From JAZSMJ01 sp045535815 (GTDB lineage Bacteria; Bacillota; Clostridia; Oscillospirales; CAG-272), in assembly GCA_045535815.1 (NCBI GenBank), contig JAZSMJ010000023.1, positions 1 to 63,261 on the forward strand: a stretch of 63,261 nt of DNA. Direction: 5' to 3'. The translations under genes and the position numbers were made by a program. Positions 54,180-61,232 of the stretch are shown here, piece by piece (position 1 is the stretch's first letter; each line of letters begins with the position of its first letter). The notes under the pieces are model-generated. The model was not told where the DNA came from, made no database searches, and saw only the letters and a program-made list of their open reading frames with translations.

Positions 54180-55664
54180 TCAGCTGAACGCCTCGTTAGC
54201 AGTATCTATCTCTGAAATAACGCTCTTGTGTAATCTTCTGTATGTAGACGCAAAAGCATTTGTTCCGGTGCTTATCTGTCCGTAAATATCAAACATAAGA
54301 CCGCCGAAGGCATTTGAAAAGCCAATATCGTATTTTCTTTTTGGAATTATATATTCAGTTATCATTTCATAAGATTCAGCATCTCTTGTATTTTTACCCT
54401 CAAGAACTCTGCTGTAATAAGAGGGAAGAACTGAATCAGTACTCAAAAAAGACATATATTCCATCATGATTGCTGTTTTTTGCAGATCAGGTGCTGTAAT
54501 CGGAATTCCAAACGCTGTTCCTACGTATTGATGCAAGAATGAGCTGTATTCTTCTTTTTCTGAATATTTAGGATGAGGTATTATACCGAAATCTGACTCC
54601 ATATCTCTGAAAACCTCCATAGTTGAAAGGCATTCAGAGAAAAACAGTGCTCTGTTTTCTTTAAATATATTTATATGCGCACCTGTTCCTTGGTCTGTAG
54701 CAAAGTGATCTGCGGCATCAATATTATACGTAAGGGAAGGAGAGAGAGCTTTGCCGAGCTTTGTAAGAACATCATTCGTATAATCGGTCAAATCACAAAA
54801 TTCAAGAAAATCATCAGCATCCTTTTGTGTAATAATAACTCCTGCACAGCTCATAAAACCAATAATTGAAGATCCGTTACCGGAGAGAGCATATTGATCG
54901 TCTGCTGTCATAAGGCTATCTTGATTCAGATCCTTGGTAAACCCTTTGGCAAGAGCATAGTACTGATCTATAGTCCATTTACCGTCTCTTACTAAATTAT
55001 AAATATAATCGTTATCATAGCCCATATCAGTTATAAGCTTCTGATTGTACGCTAAAACCCACGTTCCTTTGACGGCGCTTACGTTTGCATCACCGATAGC
55101 ATAAAACTGCTTGCCGCCAATTGAACAGTCTTCATTTATCTGCTTATCCCACCATGGATTATTTAGATCAAGATATTCAATATCGTTGAGATCAAGCAAT
55201 AAACCGTTGGAGGCTGCGGTATAGGTCTGAAGAAAATTGATATCTACCATATCAAAATCCTTTTCGTTTGAAGCAACACTGTTGTAGAGTCTTTGATCTA
55301 CCTCCTGATCGCTTGCCCATACCTCTCTTATGGTAAGTCCGTATTTATCTTCAATTACCATATTTCTTTGATATACAGCTTCTTTCAAGGAGTCGCCCGA
55401 GTCAACCTCAGCGTAAATATCGTCGCATCCACTTCCGTTGTTGTTACGCACAAGAACTGTAAAAAACTGATTATCATATCTGTTGTCCGGAAGAGAGGGA
55501 GCAGGATAAGTTGTTGCCTTTTCAGTTTCTTTTTCTGTGTTTTCAGATATAACGTCGCCAGAATTCACATCATTCTTTTCACCGTCAGTATTGTTACACG
55601 AAGAAAAGATGAGCCCAAGAATTATAACGCCGGCAAGTAATAAAACAGAAAATATTTTTTTCAT
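54180..55664 (-). CDS. Extracellular solute-binding lipoprotein (family 1-like), orphan
   Basis: This 494-residue protein has a lipoprotein signal with FSSC (Cys23), an acidic Thr/Glu-rich linker, and the two-lobe pattern of large sugar-type binding proteins: TVLVRNNN, EDKYGLTIREVW, DFDMVDINFLQTYTAASNG, NPWWDK. This fits carbohydrate ABC importers, but no permease or ATPase gene adjoins it. The neighbouring glycyl-radical enzyme could act on what it imports, though each has its own promoter. RBS AAGGAGAAA. Confidence 0.8.
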   Translation of the reverse strand: MKKIFSVLLLAGVIILGLIFSSCNNTDGEKNDVNSGDVISENTEKETEKATTYPAPSLPDNRYDNQFFTVLVRNNNGSGCDDIYAEVDSGDSLKEAVYQRNMVIEDKYGLTIREVWASDQEVDQRLYNSVASNEKDFDMVDINFLQTYTAASNGLLLDLNDIEYLDLNNPWWDKQINEDCSIGGKQFYAIGDANVSAVKGTWVLAYNQKLITDMGYDNDYIYNLVRDGKWTIDQYYALAKGFTKDLNQDSLMTADDQYALSGNGSSIIGFMSCAGVIITQKDADDFLEFCDLTDYTNDVLTKLGKALSPSLTYNIDAADHFATDQGTGAHINIFKENRALFFSECLSTMEVFRDMESDFGIIPHPKYSEKEEYSSFLHQYVGTAFGIPITAPDLQKTAIMMEYMSFLSTDSVLPSYYSRVLEGKNTRDAESYEMITEYIIPKRKYDIGFSNAFGGLMFDIYGQISTGTNAFASTYRRLHKSVISEIDTANEAFS

Positions 55665-55698
55665 ATTTTTTCTCCTTAGCTATAATTTTTACATTTTA

Positions 55699-55727
55699 AT
55701 TATACTTAATGATCGGAGTTTTTTCAA
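55699..55727 (-). promoter_or_regulatory. Sigma-A promoter of the orphan solute-binding lipoprotein gene
   Basis: On the minus strand TTGAAA (55722-55727), 17-nt spacer, TATAAT (55699-55704), 35 nt before the start codon. Confidence 0.75.
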
Positions 55728-55839
55728 TATGATTGAAATCAAAACTGAACGTTATGTTAAAATCACCGCATTTGAGTATTGTTTACTTTTCTATTATAAA
55801 TTCTACACCGTACTTTTTGTTAAATACATTTTATTCGAT

Positions 55840-55870
55840 AAAAAAAGAACCTGCTATACAGGTTCTTTTA
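55840..55870 (-). terminator. Terminator of the rpmG-rplA operon
   Basis: On the minus strand AAAGAACCTG pairs with CAGGTTCTTT around TATAG, followed by a T-run. It lies just after the rplA stop codon. Confidence 0.87.
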
Positions 55871-55886
55871 TATCGTAAATATTTTA

Positions 55887-56579
55887 TTAGCCAAGCTTAG
55901 AATAGTTAACCTTGATACCGGGGCCCATTGTAGAAGCGATAACCATGCTACGGATGTACTGACCCTTAACTGCGGCAGGTCTTGCCTTGATAATAGCACC
56001 AACGAGTGTATCGAAGTTTTCAGCAAGCTTATCGGGGCCGAAGGAAGCCTTACCGATGGGGCAGTGGATGATGTTTGTCTTATCAAGACGGTATTCGATC
56101 TTACCTGCCTTAGCATCTGTAACAGCCTTAGCAACATCCATTGTTACTGTACCTGCCTTCGGGTTAGGCATAAGTCCCTTAGGACCGAGAACCTTACCGA
56201 GACGACCGATGAGACCCATGCAGTCGGGAGTAGCAATGATTACATCAAATTCAAACCAGTTTTCTTTCTGGATCTTTTCAATGTATTCTTCAGCGCCTGC
56301 ATAATCAGCGCCCGCAGAAAGTGCTTCATTAGCCTTGTCACCCTTAGCGATAACGAGAACACGAGTTGTTCTACCTGTACCGTTGGGAAGTACTACAGCA
56401 CCACGAACCTGCTGGTCAGCGTGACGGGAGTCAACACCGAGCTTAACGTGAATTTCTATTGTTTCGTCAAACTTTGCCTTAGCAGTCTGACATACGAGAG
56501 CAAGAGCCTCGTTTGCATCATAAAGTTTTGTCTTTTCAAAAAGCTTTACGCTTTCTGCATATTTCTTACCCATCTTCAT
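55887..56579 (-). CDS. rplA: 50S ribosomal protein L1
   Basis: This 230-residue protein forms the L1 stalk and often represses its own operon. It has the normal length and KMGKKYAESVKLFEK at the start, VKLGVDSRHADQQVRG, and the C-terminal signature around STMGPGIKVNYSKL. It is the last gene of the operon, 20 nt after rplK, with GGGAGGT as RBS. Two nearby ATGs (56579 and 56573) are possible starts; the first is used. Confidence 0.97.
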   Translation of the reverse strand: MKMGKKYAESVKLFEKTKLYDANEALALVCQTAKAKFDETIEIHVKLGVDSRHADQQVRGAVVLPNGTGRTTRVLVIAKGDKANEALSAGADYAGAEEYIEKIQKENWFEFDVIIATPDCMGLIGRLGKVLGPKGLMPNPKAGTVTMDVAKAVTDAKAGKIEYRLDKTNIIHCPIGKASFGPDKLAENFDTLVGAIIKARPAAVKGQYIRSMVIASTMGPGIKVNYSKLG

Positions 56580-56599
56580 TATCTATTTACCTCCCAGAC

Positions 56600-57025
56600 T
56601 CAGTCTTCAACTGTTATGCCCATGCTGCGTGCTGTTCCGGCAACCATGCTCATTGCAGCTTCAAGACTTGCTGCGTTGAGGTCGGGCATCTTTGTTTCTG
56701 CTATCTGCTTAACCTGATCTTTGGTAAGCTTAGCGACTTTAGTCTTATTCGGTGTAGCAGATGCGGTTTCAATTCCGCATGCCTTCTTTATAAGAACGGG
56801 TGCGGGAGGAGTCTTTGTAATGAAAGAGAATGAACGGTCAGCATATACTGTGATAACAACAGGTATAATAAGACCCATCTGATTCTTTGTACGTTCATTG
56901 AATTCCTTTGTAAAGTTAGGAATGGAAACGCCGTACTGACCGAGAGCCGGACCTACCGGCGGCTGAGGTGTTGCTTTACCTGCAGCGAGCTGAAGTTTAA
57001 TATAACCTTGAATTTTCTTAGCCAT
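56600..57025 (-). CDS. rplK: 50S ribosomal protein L11
   Basis: This 141-residue protein builds the GTPase-associated centre with 23S rRNA. KLQLAAGKATPQPPVGPALG and the C-terminal AGTARSMGITVED are diagnostic, and the length is exact for the family. The RBS is AGGAGG. The order nusG-rplK-rplA is the usual one. Confidence 0.97.
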   Translation of the reverse strand: MAKKIQGYIKLQLAAGKATPQPPVGPALGQYGVSIPNFTKEFNERTKNQMGLIIPVVITVYADRSFSFITKTPPAPVLIKKACGIETASATPNKTKVAKLTKDQVKQIAETKMPDLNAASLEAAMSMVAGTARSMGITVED

Positions 57026-57096
57026 TTTAATTACCTCCTGATGTGGTTAATATACGGGAGAATTAAGTAAAATATTTTCTCCCTCCCACGAGATAC

Positions 57097-57651
57097 TCAG
57101 ACTTCGAGAAGCTGTACGCTATCGGAATCGAGTTCGACGGGTGTCTCACGCCCAAACATAGAGACAAGAACTTTGATTTTCTTTTTATCCGGTGAAATAT
57201 CTTCAACGGAACCGATGAAACCGGAAAGGGGACCAACTGTAACCTTAACGCTGTCGCCAACATTGTAAGAGAGTTCAAATACTCTTGTTTCAATACCTAT
57301 CGATGCAACCTCGTCGTCAGTTAAAGGAGTGGGTTTGGATCCGGGTCCAACGAAGCCTGTTACGCCGCTTATGTTTCTAACGATATGCCAACTTTCGTCA
57401 GTCATAACCATTTTAACAAGGACGTAACTGGGGAAGATCTTATTTTCGATTTCCTTTTCTTCAACCTTGTCGCCGTTCGTAACCTTTTCTACAACTGTTT
57501 CAACAGGAACCTGAACATCCATTATAAGATGCTGAAGTCCACGGTTTTCAACGATCTTTTCGATATTTGTTTTGACTTTGTTTTCGTAACCGGAGTAGGT
57601 ATGAGCTACATACCATCTTGCCTCGGCTACTGCGTCACTGAAATTACTCAT
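57097..57651 (-). CDS. nusG: Transcription elongation/termination factor NusG
   Basis: This 184-residue protein binds RNA polymerase and links transcription with translation. The N-terminal domain has WYVAHTYSGYENKVK and the C-terminal KOW domain has VGDSVKVTVGPLSGFIGSV. It lies between secE and rplK as in most bacteria. A 71-nt gap before rplK shows no clear terminator. Confidence 0.96.
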   Translation of the reverse strand: MSNFSDAVAEARWYVAHTYSGYENKVKTNIEKIVENRGLQHLIMDVQVPVETVVEKVTNGDKVEEKEIENKIFPSYVLVKMVMTDESWHIVRNISGVTGFVGPGSKPTPLTDDEVASIGIETRVFELSYNVGDSVKVTVGPLSGFIGSVEDISPDKKKIKVLVSMFGRETPVELDSDSVQLLEV

Positions 57652-57727
57652 CAGATTATAAGCCTCTTTTCGGAAATATAACGGTAATCAAGCGCGACCG
57701 AACTGTTTTATTCAGAAACGGAAGCGA

Positions 57728-58000
57728 TTATACAAGCTCTGCGATTAACTTCAATACGTTAGAGAACGCGTAATCGAACAAGCTTATAAAAATAGCTGAA
57801 ACAACGATAGCAACGATAACGACAAGTGTGCTCACAACTGTCTGCTTACGGCTGAACCATACTATTTTCTTGAGTTCACTTTTGCATTCCTTAAAAAACT
57901 TAAGCACATTACTAAAAAGGGAATCTTTCTTTTTCTTAGGTTCCGGCTTTTTATCGGCTGTAGCTTCTACGGAAGTGTTTTTGTTTTCTAAATCTGCCAT
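57728..58000 (-). CDS. secE: Preprotein translocase subunit SecE
   Basis: This 90-residue protein clamps SecY in the membrane. An acidic/lysine-rich N-terminal tail precedes the amphipathic FFKECKSELKKIVWFSRKQ, the SecE signature, and one membrane helix (about 56-78). A short single-helix SecE is normal in Gram-positive bacteria. It starts 12 nt after rpmG. Confidence 0.96.
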   Translation of the reverse strand: MADLENKNTSVEATADKKPEPKKKKDSLFSNVLKFFKECKSELKKIVWFSRKQTVVSTLVVIVAIVVSAIFISLFDYAFSNVLKLIAELV

Positions 58001-58012
58001 TGTCGGACCTCC

Positions 58013-58162
58013 TTATTTAGTTTCCTTGTGAAGAGTGTGCTTGCGGCAGAAGCGGCAGTACTTGTTCATCTCAAGTCTGTCAGGATCATTTTTCTTGTTT
58101 TTCTTAGTGTCATAGTTTCTTTGCTTGCATTCGCTGCATGCCAATGTGACTTTAACTCTCAT
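58013..58162 (-). CDS. rpmG: 50S ribosomal protein L33
   Basis: This 49-residue zinc-binding L33 has both CxxC pairs (CSEC near 9-12 and CRFC near 36-39). The frame MRVKVTLACSECKQ to HKETK ends in TAA at 58013-58015. The start lies after GGGAGGTG. It is the first gene of the operon, with no tRNA-Trp between it and secE. Confidence 0.96.
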   Translation of the reverse strand: MRVKVTLACSECKQRNYDTKKNKKNDPDRLEMNKYCRFCRKHTLHKETK

Positions 58163-58250
58163 TTTGGCACCTCCCGATATTTAGAATTTAATAATATCTC
58201 CCTCAGTTAACAAAGGCCTTTATTTTAACGGTTTAGTTAAAATTGAGCAC

Positions 58251-58279
58251 GAAAAAAAAGCCTCTACCAACGAGGTATT
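58251..58279 (-). promoter_or_regulatory. Possible leader hairpin and T-run ahead of rpmG
   Basis: On the minus strand CCTC-GTTGGTA-GAGG is followed by C and eight Ts, about 10-35 nt after the expected transcription start. The stem is only 4 bp, so attenuation is possible but unproven. Confidence 0.3.
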
Positions 58280-58282
58280 TAC

Positions 58283-58311
58283 AGTATAACATAACTTTTC
58301 CTGTTTGTCAA
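58283..58311 (-). promoter_or_regulatory. Sigma-A promoter of the rpmG-secE-nusG-rplK-rplA operon
   Basis: On the minus strand TTGACA (58306-58311), 17-nt spacer, TATACT (58283-58288). The leader to rpmG is about 115 nt. Confidence 0.8.
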
Positions 58312-58374
58312 CAAAAATATCAAATATTTTATCAATAATTATTAAATAATATCAGCATTTAGTCTTTACTTTTT

Positions 58375-58402
58375 TTTACACATTTGGTATACTAATTATA
58401 AT
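58375..58402 (+). promoter_or_regulatory. Promoter of the duplicated-domain gene at 58429
   Basis: TTTACA (58375-58380), 16-nt spacer, TATAAT (58397-58402), 27 nt before the start codon. Confidence 0.7.
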
Positions 58403-58428
58403 ATTTGATATTTTTTGAGGTAATTTTA

Positions 58429-59007
58429 ATGGATACGGTTAAACTTAACGAATTATATGATGATATCGTAGCTGATTGCCGTGATATCTTCAGAAAAAAA
58501 TTGCTTGATTACGGTCCGACCTGGCTTTTATTCAGATATGTATCTATGGTAGATCAGCTTTGGATAAAAATAAAAAGAATCAGAACTCTCGAAGAGATGG
58601 ACGAAGCTCCGCTTATTGACGAAGGCAAAGAGGCTGAATATAAAGGCATAATAAACTATGCAGTAATAACGCTTTTGAAGCTTTCGGAATCGGAAGAGTT
58701 TCCGTCATCTGAAAAGGTTGTTGAAGATCCCGATATAATATCCGGCTTCAGCATAGATAAAGCGCTTGAAGCATACGATTCAATGACTGACAATACCAAG
58801 AAGCTGATGCAGGAAAAGAACCATGATTACGGAAACGCATGGGAGAGCATGGACATAAAATCCATTACAGATCAGATAATAATCAAGCTGTTCAGAATAA
58901 AGAATATCCTTGCAAACGGTGGAAAGCTTCTTATATCCGAAAATATAGATGCACAGCTCAACGATATAATCAACTACTGTGTATTTGCACTTATAAAGCT
59001 GAGGTGA
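58429..59007 (+). CDS. Nucleotide-modification-associated domain protein (DUF1599-like), two tandem copies
   Basis: This 192-residue protein consists of two similar halves. Copy 1 (about 12-87) has CRDIFRKKLLDYGPTWLLFR, LWIKIKRIRTLEE and IINYAVITLLKL; copy 2 (about 113-192) has KLMQEKNHDYGNAWESM, IIIKLFRIKNIL and IINYCVFALIKL. The repeated DYGxxW and IINYxVxxLxKL motifs fit the DUF1599 family, whose biochemical role is not known to me. ATG 58429 follows TGAGG. It is followed after 4 nt by the membrane transporter gene, suggesting one transcript. Confidence 0.82.
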   Translation: MDTVKLNELYDDIVADCRDIFRKKLLDYGPTWLLFRYVSMVDQLWIKIKRIRTLEEMDEAPLIDEGKEAEYKGIINYAVITLLKLSESEEFPSSEKVVEDPDIISGFSIDKALEAYDSMTDNTKKLMQEKNHDYGNAWESMDIKSITDQIIIKLFRIKNILANGGKLLISENIDAQLNDIINYCVFALIKLR

Positions 59008-59011
59008 GAAT

Positions 59012-59620
59012 ATGAAGCATATTAAAACACTGTGGTTTGCAATTCTTGCCGGAATTGCTATAGGAATTGGTGGCACGGTCAATCTGTCTTCCGGAAACAA
59101 AATAATAGGCGCATTTATGTTTTCCATCGGACTTTTGATAATAGTAACTTCAAAGCTGAATTTATTTACAGGCAAAATAGGTTATCTTTTAGAAAACAAA
59201 TTATCGTATATAATTGATCTTATTATAATTTGGATAGGTAATTTTATCGGAACGTGGCTTGTTGCATTTTCTGTAAGGGTGGCAAACCTTAATATTTCAG
59301 CAGATGCATTATCCGAAGCAAAATTAAACAATTCCTGGCTGAACGTATTTATATTATCGATTTTCTGCGGAATACTGATGTACTTAGCGGTCAACAGCTA
59401 CAAAGAGATTTCAGATCCGCTTGGCAAATACATACTTGTTATTCTACCTATTGCAGTATTTATAATCAGCGGATTCGAGCACTGCATAGCAAATATGTTC
59501 TATTTCTCGCTTGCAAATGTATGGAGCCTAAAGGCTGTCGGATATATACTTATAATGACACTTGGAAATGCAATCGGGAGTTGGATATTTGCAGTTCATA
59601 AGAAATTTATTAAAGAATAA
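59012..59620 (+). CDS. Formate/nitrite transporter family protein
   Basis: This 202-residue membrane protein has about six helices. The motif SGFEHCIANMFYFSLANVW (about 152-170) with its conserved His in the central pore is the FNT signature, and GLLIIVTSKLNLFTGKIG matches the helix-2 region. It is shorter than the usual 260-280, mainly at the N-terminus and loops. Members carry formate, nitrite, hydrosulfide or lactate. Formate would be made or consumed near the one-carbon pathway, but the substrate is not shown. Confidence 0.85.
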   Translation: MKHIKTLWFAILAGIAIGIGGTVNLSSGNKIIGAFMFSIGLLIIVTSKLNLFTGKIGYLLENKLSYIIDLIIIWIGNFIGTWLVAFSVRVANLNISADALSEAKLNNSWLNVFILSIFCGILMYLAVNSYKEISDPLGKYILVILPIAVFIISGFEHCIANMFYFSLANVWSLKAVGYILIMTLGNAIGSWIFAVHKKFIKE

Positions 59621-59635
59621 AAATTTTGGGAAAAG

Positions 59636-59665
59636 AGTCCGCTGGTTCAAATCCAGTCACTCCGG
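59636..59665 (+). other. tRNA 3'-end remnant (tRNA-Pro-like)
   Basis: GCTGG-TTCAAAT-CCAGT (59641-59657) is a complete T-arm, followed by CACTCCG, which would be the 3' acceptor strand, and then G-CCG where CCA would be expected. The 5' half of the tRNA is missing; the end of the FNT gene is directly upstream. The T-arm and acceptor fit a proline tRNA best, though identity is uncertain. A terminator follows, as after a tRNA gene. Confidence 0.65.
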
Positions 59666-59671
59666 CCGTGG

Positions 59672-59709
59672 AAAGCCTTGTAAACATTGTGTTTACGAGG
59701 CTTTTTGTT
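59672..59709 (+). terminator. Terminator after the tRNA remnant
   Basis: AAAGCCTTGTAAACA pairs with TGTTTACGAGGCTTT around TTG with one mismatch, followed by TTGTTTT. Confidence 0.85.
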
Positions 59710-59757
59710 TTGCTGTAGGAAGAGCCTGACCATAGACAGATTTCCTATATCAAACTC

Positions 59758-59786
59758 TTGTATTTTTGCGTATTCTATAGTATACT
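59758..59786 (+). promoter_or_regulatory. Promoter of the lipoprotein gene at 59817
   Basis: TTGTAT (59758-59763), 17-nt spacer, TATACT (59781-59786), 31 nt before the start codon. Confidence 0.6.
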
Positions 59787-59816
59787 GAAAGTACACATAA
59801 TTCGCAGGAGGTTGAC

Positions 59817-61208
59817 ATGAACGCATTATTTTCCCTTTGGAAAAAGAATGGACGCGTTTTTCACAAAAATATTATATCAGCGATATTGTTAAGTATAATC
59901 TTATTCACTTCATGTACTCCAAATGCGGAAATACCTTTGGACCTGGAAAAGTACACTGAACCACAAGAAACTCTCTCCGATAAAGCATACCTGGATTCCA
60001 TAGGCAGTACATGGCTTACCCCAGAAACTCAGTACAACCTTGACACTTCAAACGACTCAATCGATGGAATTCAAAGACTGAATGCCGGAAATCTGGGCAT
60101 GAATCTTACATATCACAATACACTTTTTTTCACAACCGCAGGCGAACACGGGACGCTGTATATGTATCTCGACTCTACTACCGGAGAAGTTTTTTATTTG
60201 TGTCCCGACCCTCTATGTAGTCACACAGAGCGCGACAAATGCCCGTACATGACGATAGACCATGTGATTCCAGATAATTCAACGGAATTTGGAAAACTAT
60301 TTGTTTCGAGCACTATACTTTCTGATGAAGGTCATCCCCTTTATGATGCGATTTCCGAGTACACAAATGACGGTGTTCTAAAACGAATATATGGAAAACC
60401 TAATCAAAAAACAGAGGAAGGGTATTCCGTACATAACAGCTTTCATTATTTCTGTGTGTATAACAACTACATCTGTTTCGTTGAACGATACGATTATACT
60501 TCCAGCGGAAAAACGGTGGAAACACAGGAATTTTTCAGGGTAATAGACGGCACTACGGGCGAGGTTTTCTACACCTGTGATTACGAGGATATAAACGGTC
60601 AGCTTATCAACATCACTGATTCCAATATGTTGTTTGCCGATTATACCAATAAATGCTACTATATCACCGATCTGCATATGAAAAATCCCAGAACAATTTT
60701 CACATACACAGAGTCAGCTTCTATTACTTATGATTCAAACACAGAAGAGTATTTTGTTTATACCACCGAACCAGATGATTCGGGCAATACCATCGGCAGT
60801 ATTTATGTATACGACAAAAACTGGAACGGTTACAAACTCGAAATGCCGTCCTCACAGATCACATATGCTGTCATTACCCAGAATTATATCTATTATGTGA
60901 AACTTCATGATCCTGTTATTTTTGGAACAAGTATCCGATCCGGTTCACAAACGATGGATACAACCGGAGGAAAGATATTCCGTGTAAAAAGAATCAACGG
61001 TGAAAAGACAACAGTTTCAGAGGAAGAACTGGTTTTCGACGGCTACGGTGAAATATTCCATAACGGATTCAATGTCATCGGAGATTACTTATACCTGAAA
61101 TTCAAGGATCTTCATTATGAAGGTGATTACGTATGGTGGCGTCTTACCGGTGATATTGCGCGTATTCATTTAACCGAAAACACCATAAAGTGGATTAATC
61201 TTCAATAA
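59817..61208 (+). CDS. Lipoprotein, beta-propeller-like, with CPDPLCSH motif
   Basis: This 463-residue protein has a lipoprotein signal (LFTSC, Cys33), preceded by an unusually long cytoplasmic N-terminus MNALFSLWKKNGRVFHKN. The body holds repeated beta-type segments such as TLYMYLDSTTGEVFYLC, EFFRVIDGTTGEVFYTCD and SIYVYDKNWNG, which look like blades of a propeller. The cysteine motif CPDPLCSHTERDKCPY (about 132-147) recalls a family I associate with ABC-2-type transporter clusters in gut Clostridia, from memory. It is followed after 24 nt by the membrane protein gene. AGGAGG RBS. Codon use is richer in CTG than the rest of the window. Confidence 0.75.
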   Translation: MNALFSLWKKNGRVFHKNIISAILLSIILFTSCTPNAEIPLDLEKYTEPQETLSDKAYLDSIGSTWLTPETQYNLDTSNDSIDGIQRLNAGNLGMNLTYHNTLFFTTAGEHGTLYMYLDSTTGEVFYLCPDPLCSHTERDKCPYMTIDHVIPDNSTEFGKLFVSSTILSDEGHPLYDAISEYTNDGVLKRIYGKPNQKTEEGYSVHNSFHYFCVYNNYICFVERYDYTSSGKTVETQEFFRVIDGTTGEVFYTCDYEDINGQLINITDSNMLFADYTNKCYYITDLHMKNPRTIFTYTESASITYDSNTEEYFVYTTEPDDSGNTIGSIYVYDKNWNGYKLEMPSSQITYAVITQNYIYYVKLHDPVIFGTSIRSGSQTMDTTGGKIFRVKRINGEKTTVSEEELVFDGYGEIFHNGFNVIGDYLYLKFKDLHYEGDYVWWRLTGDIARIHLTENTIKWINLQ

Positions 61209-61232
61209 TCAAAAAAAACGAGGAGGAGTATT

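Noticed and set aside
59636..59670. Complete tRNA gene
   Set aside because: Only the T-arm and acceptor 3' strand are present; no anticodon or D arm can be found upstream before the FNT stop.
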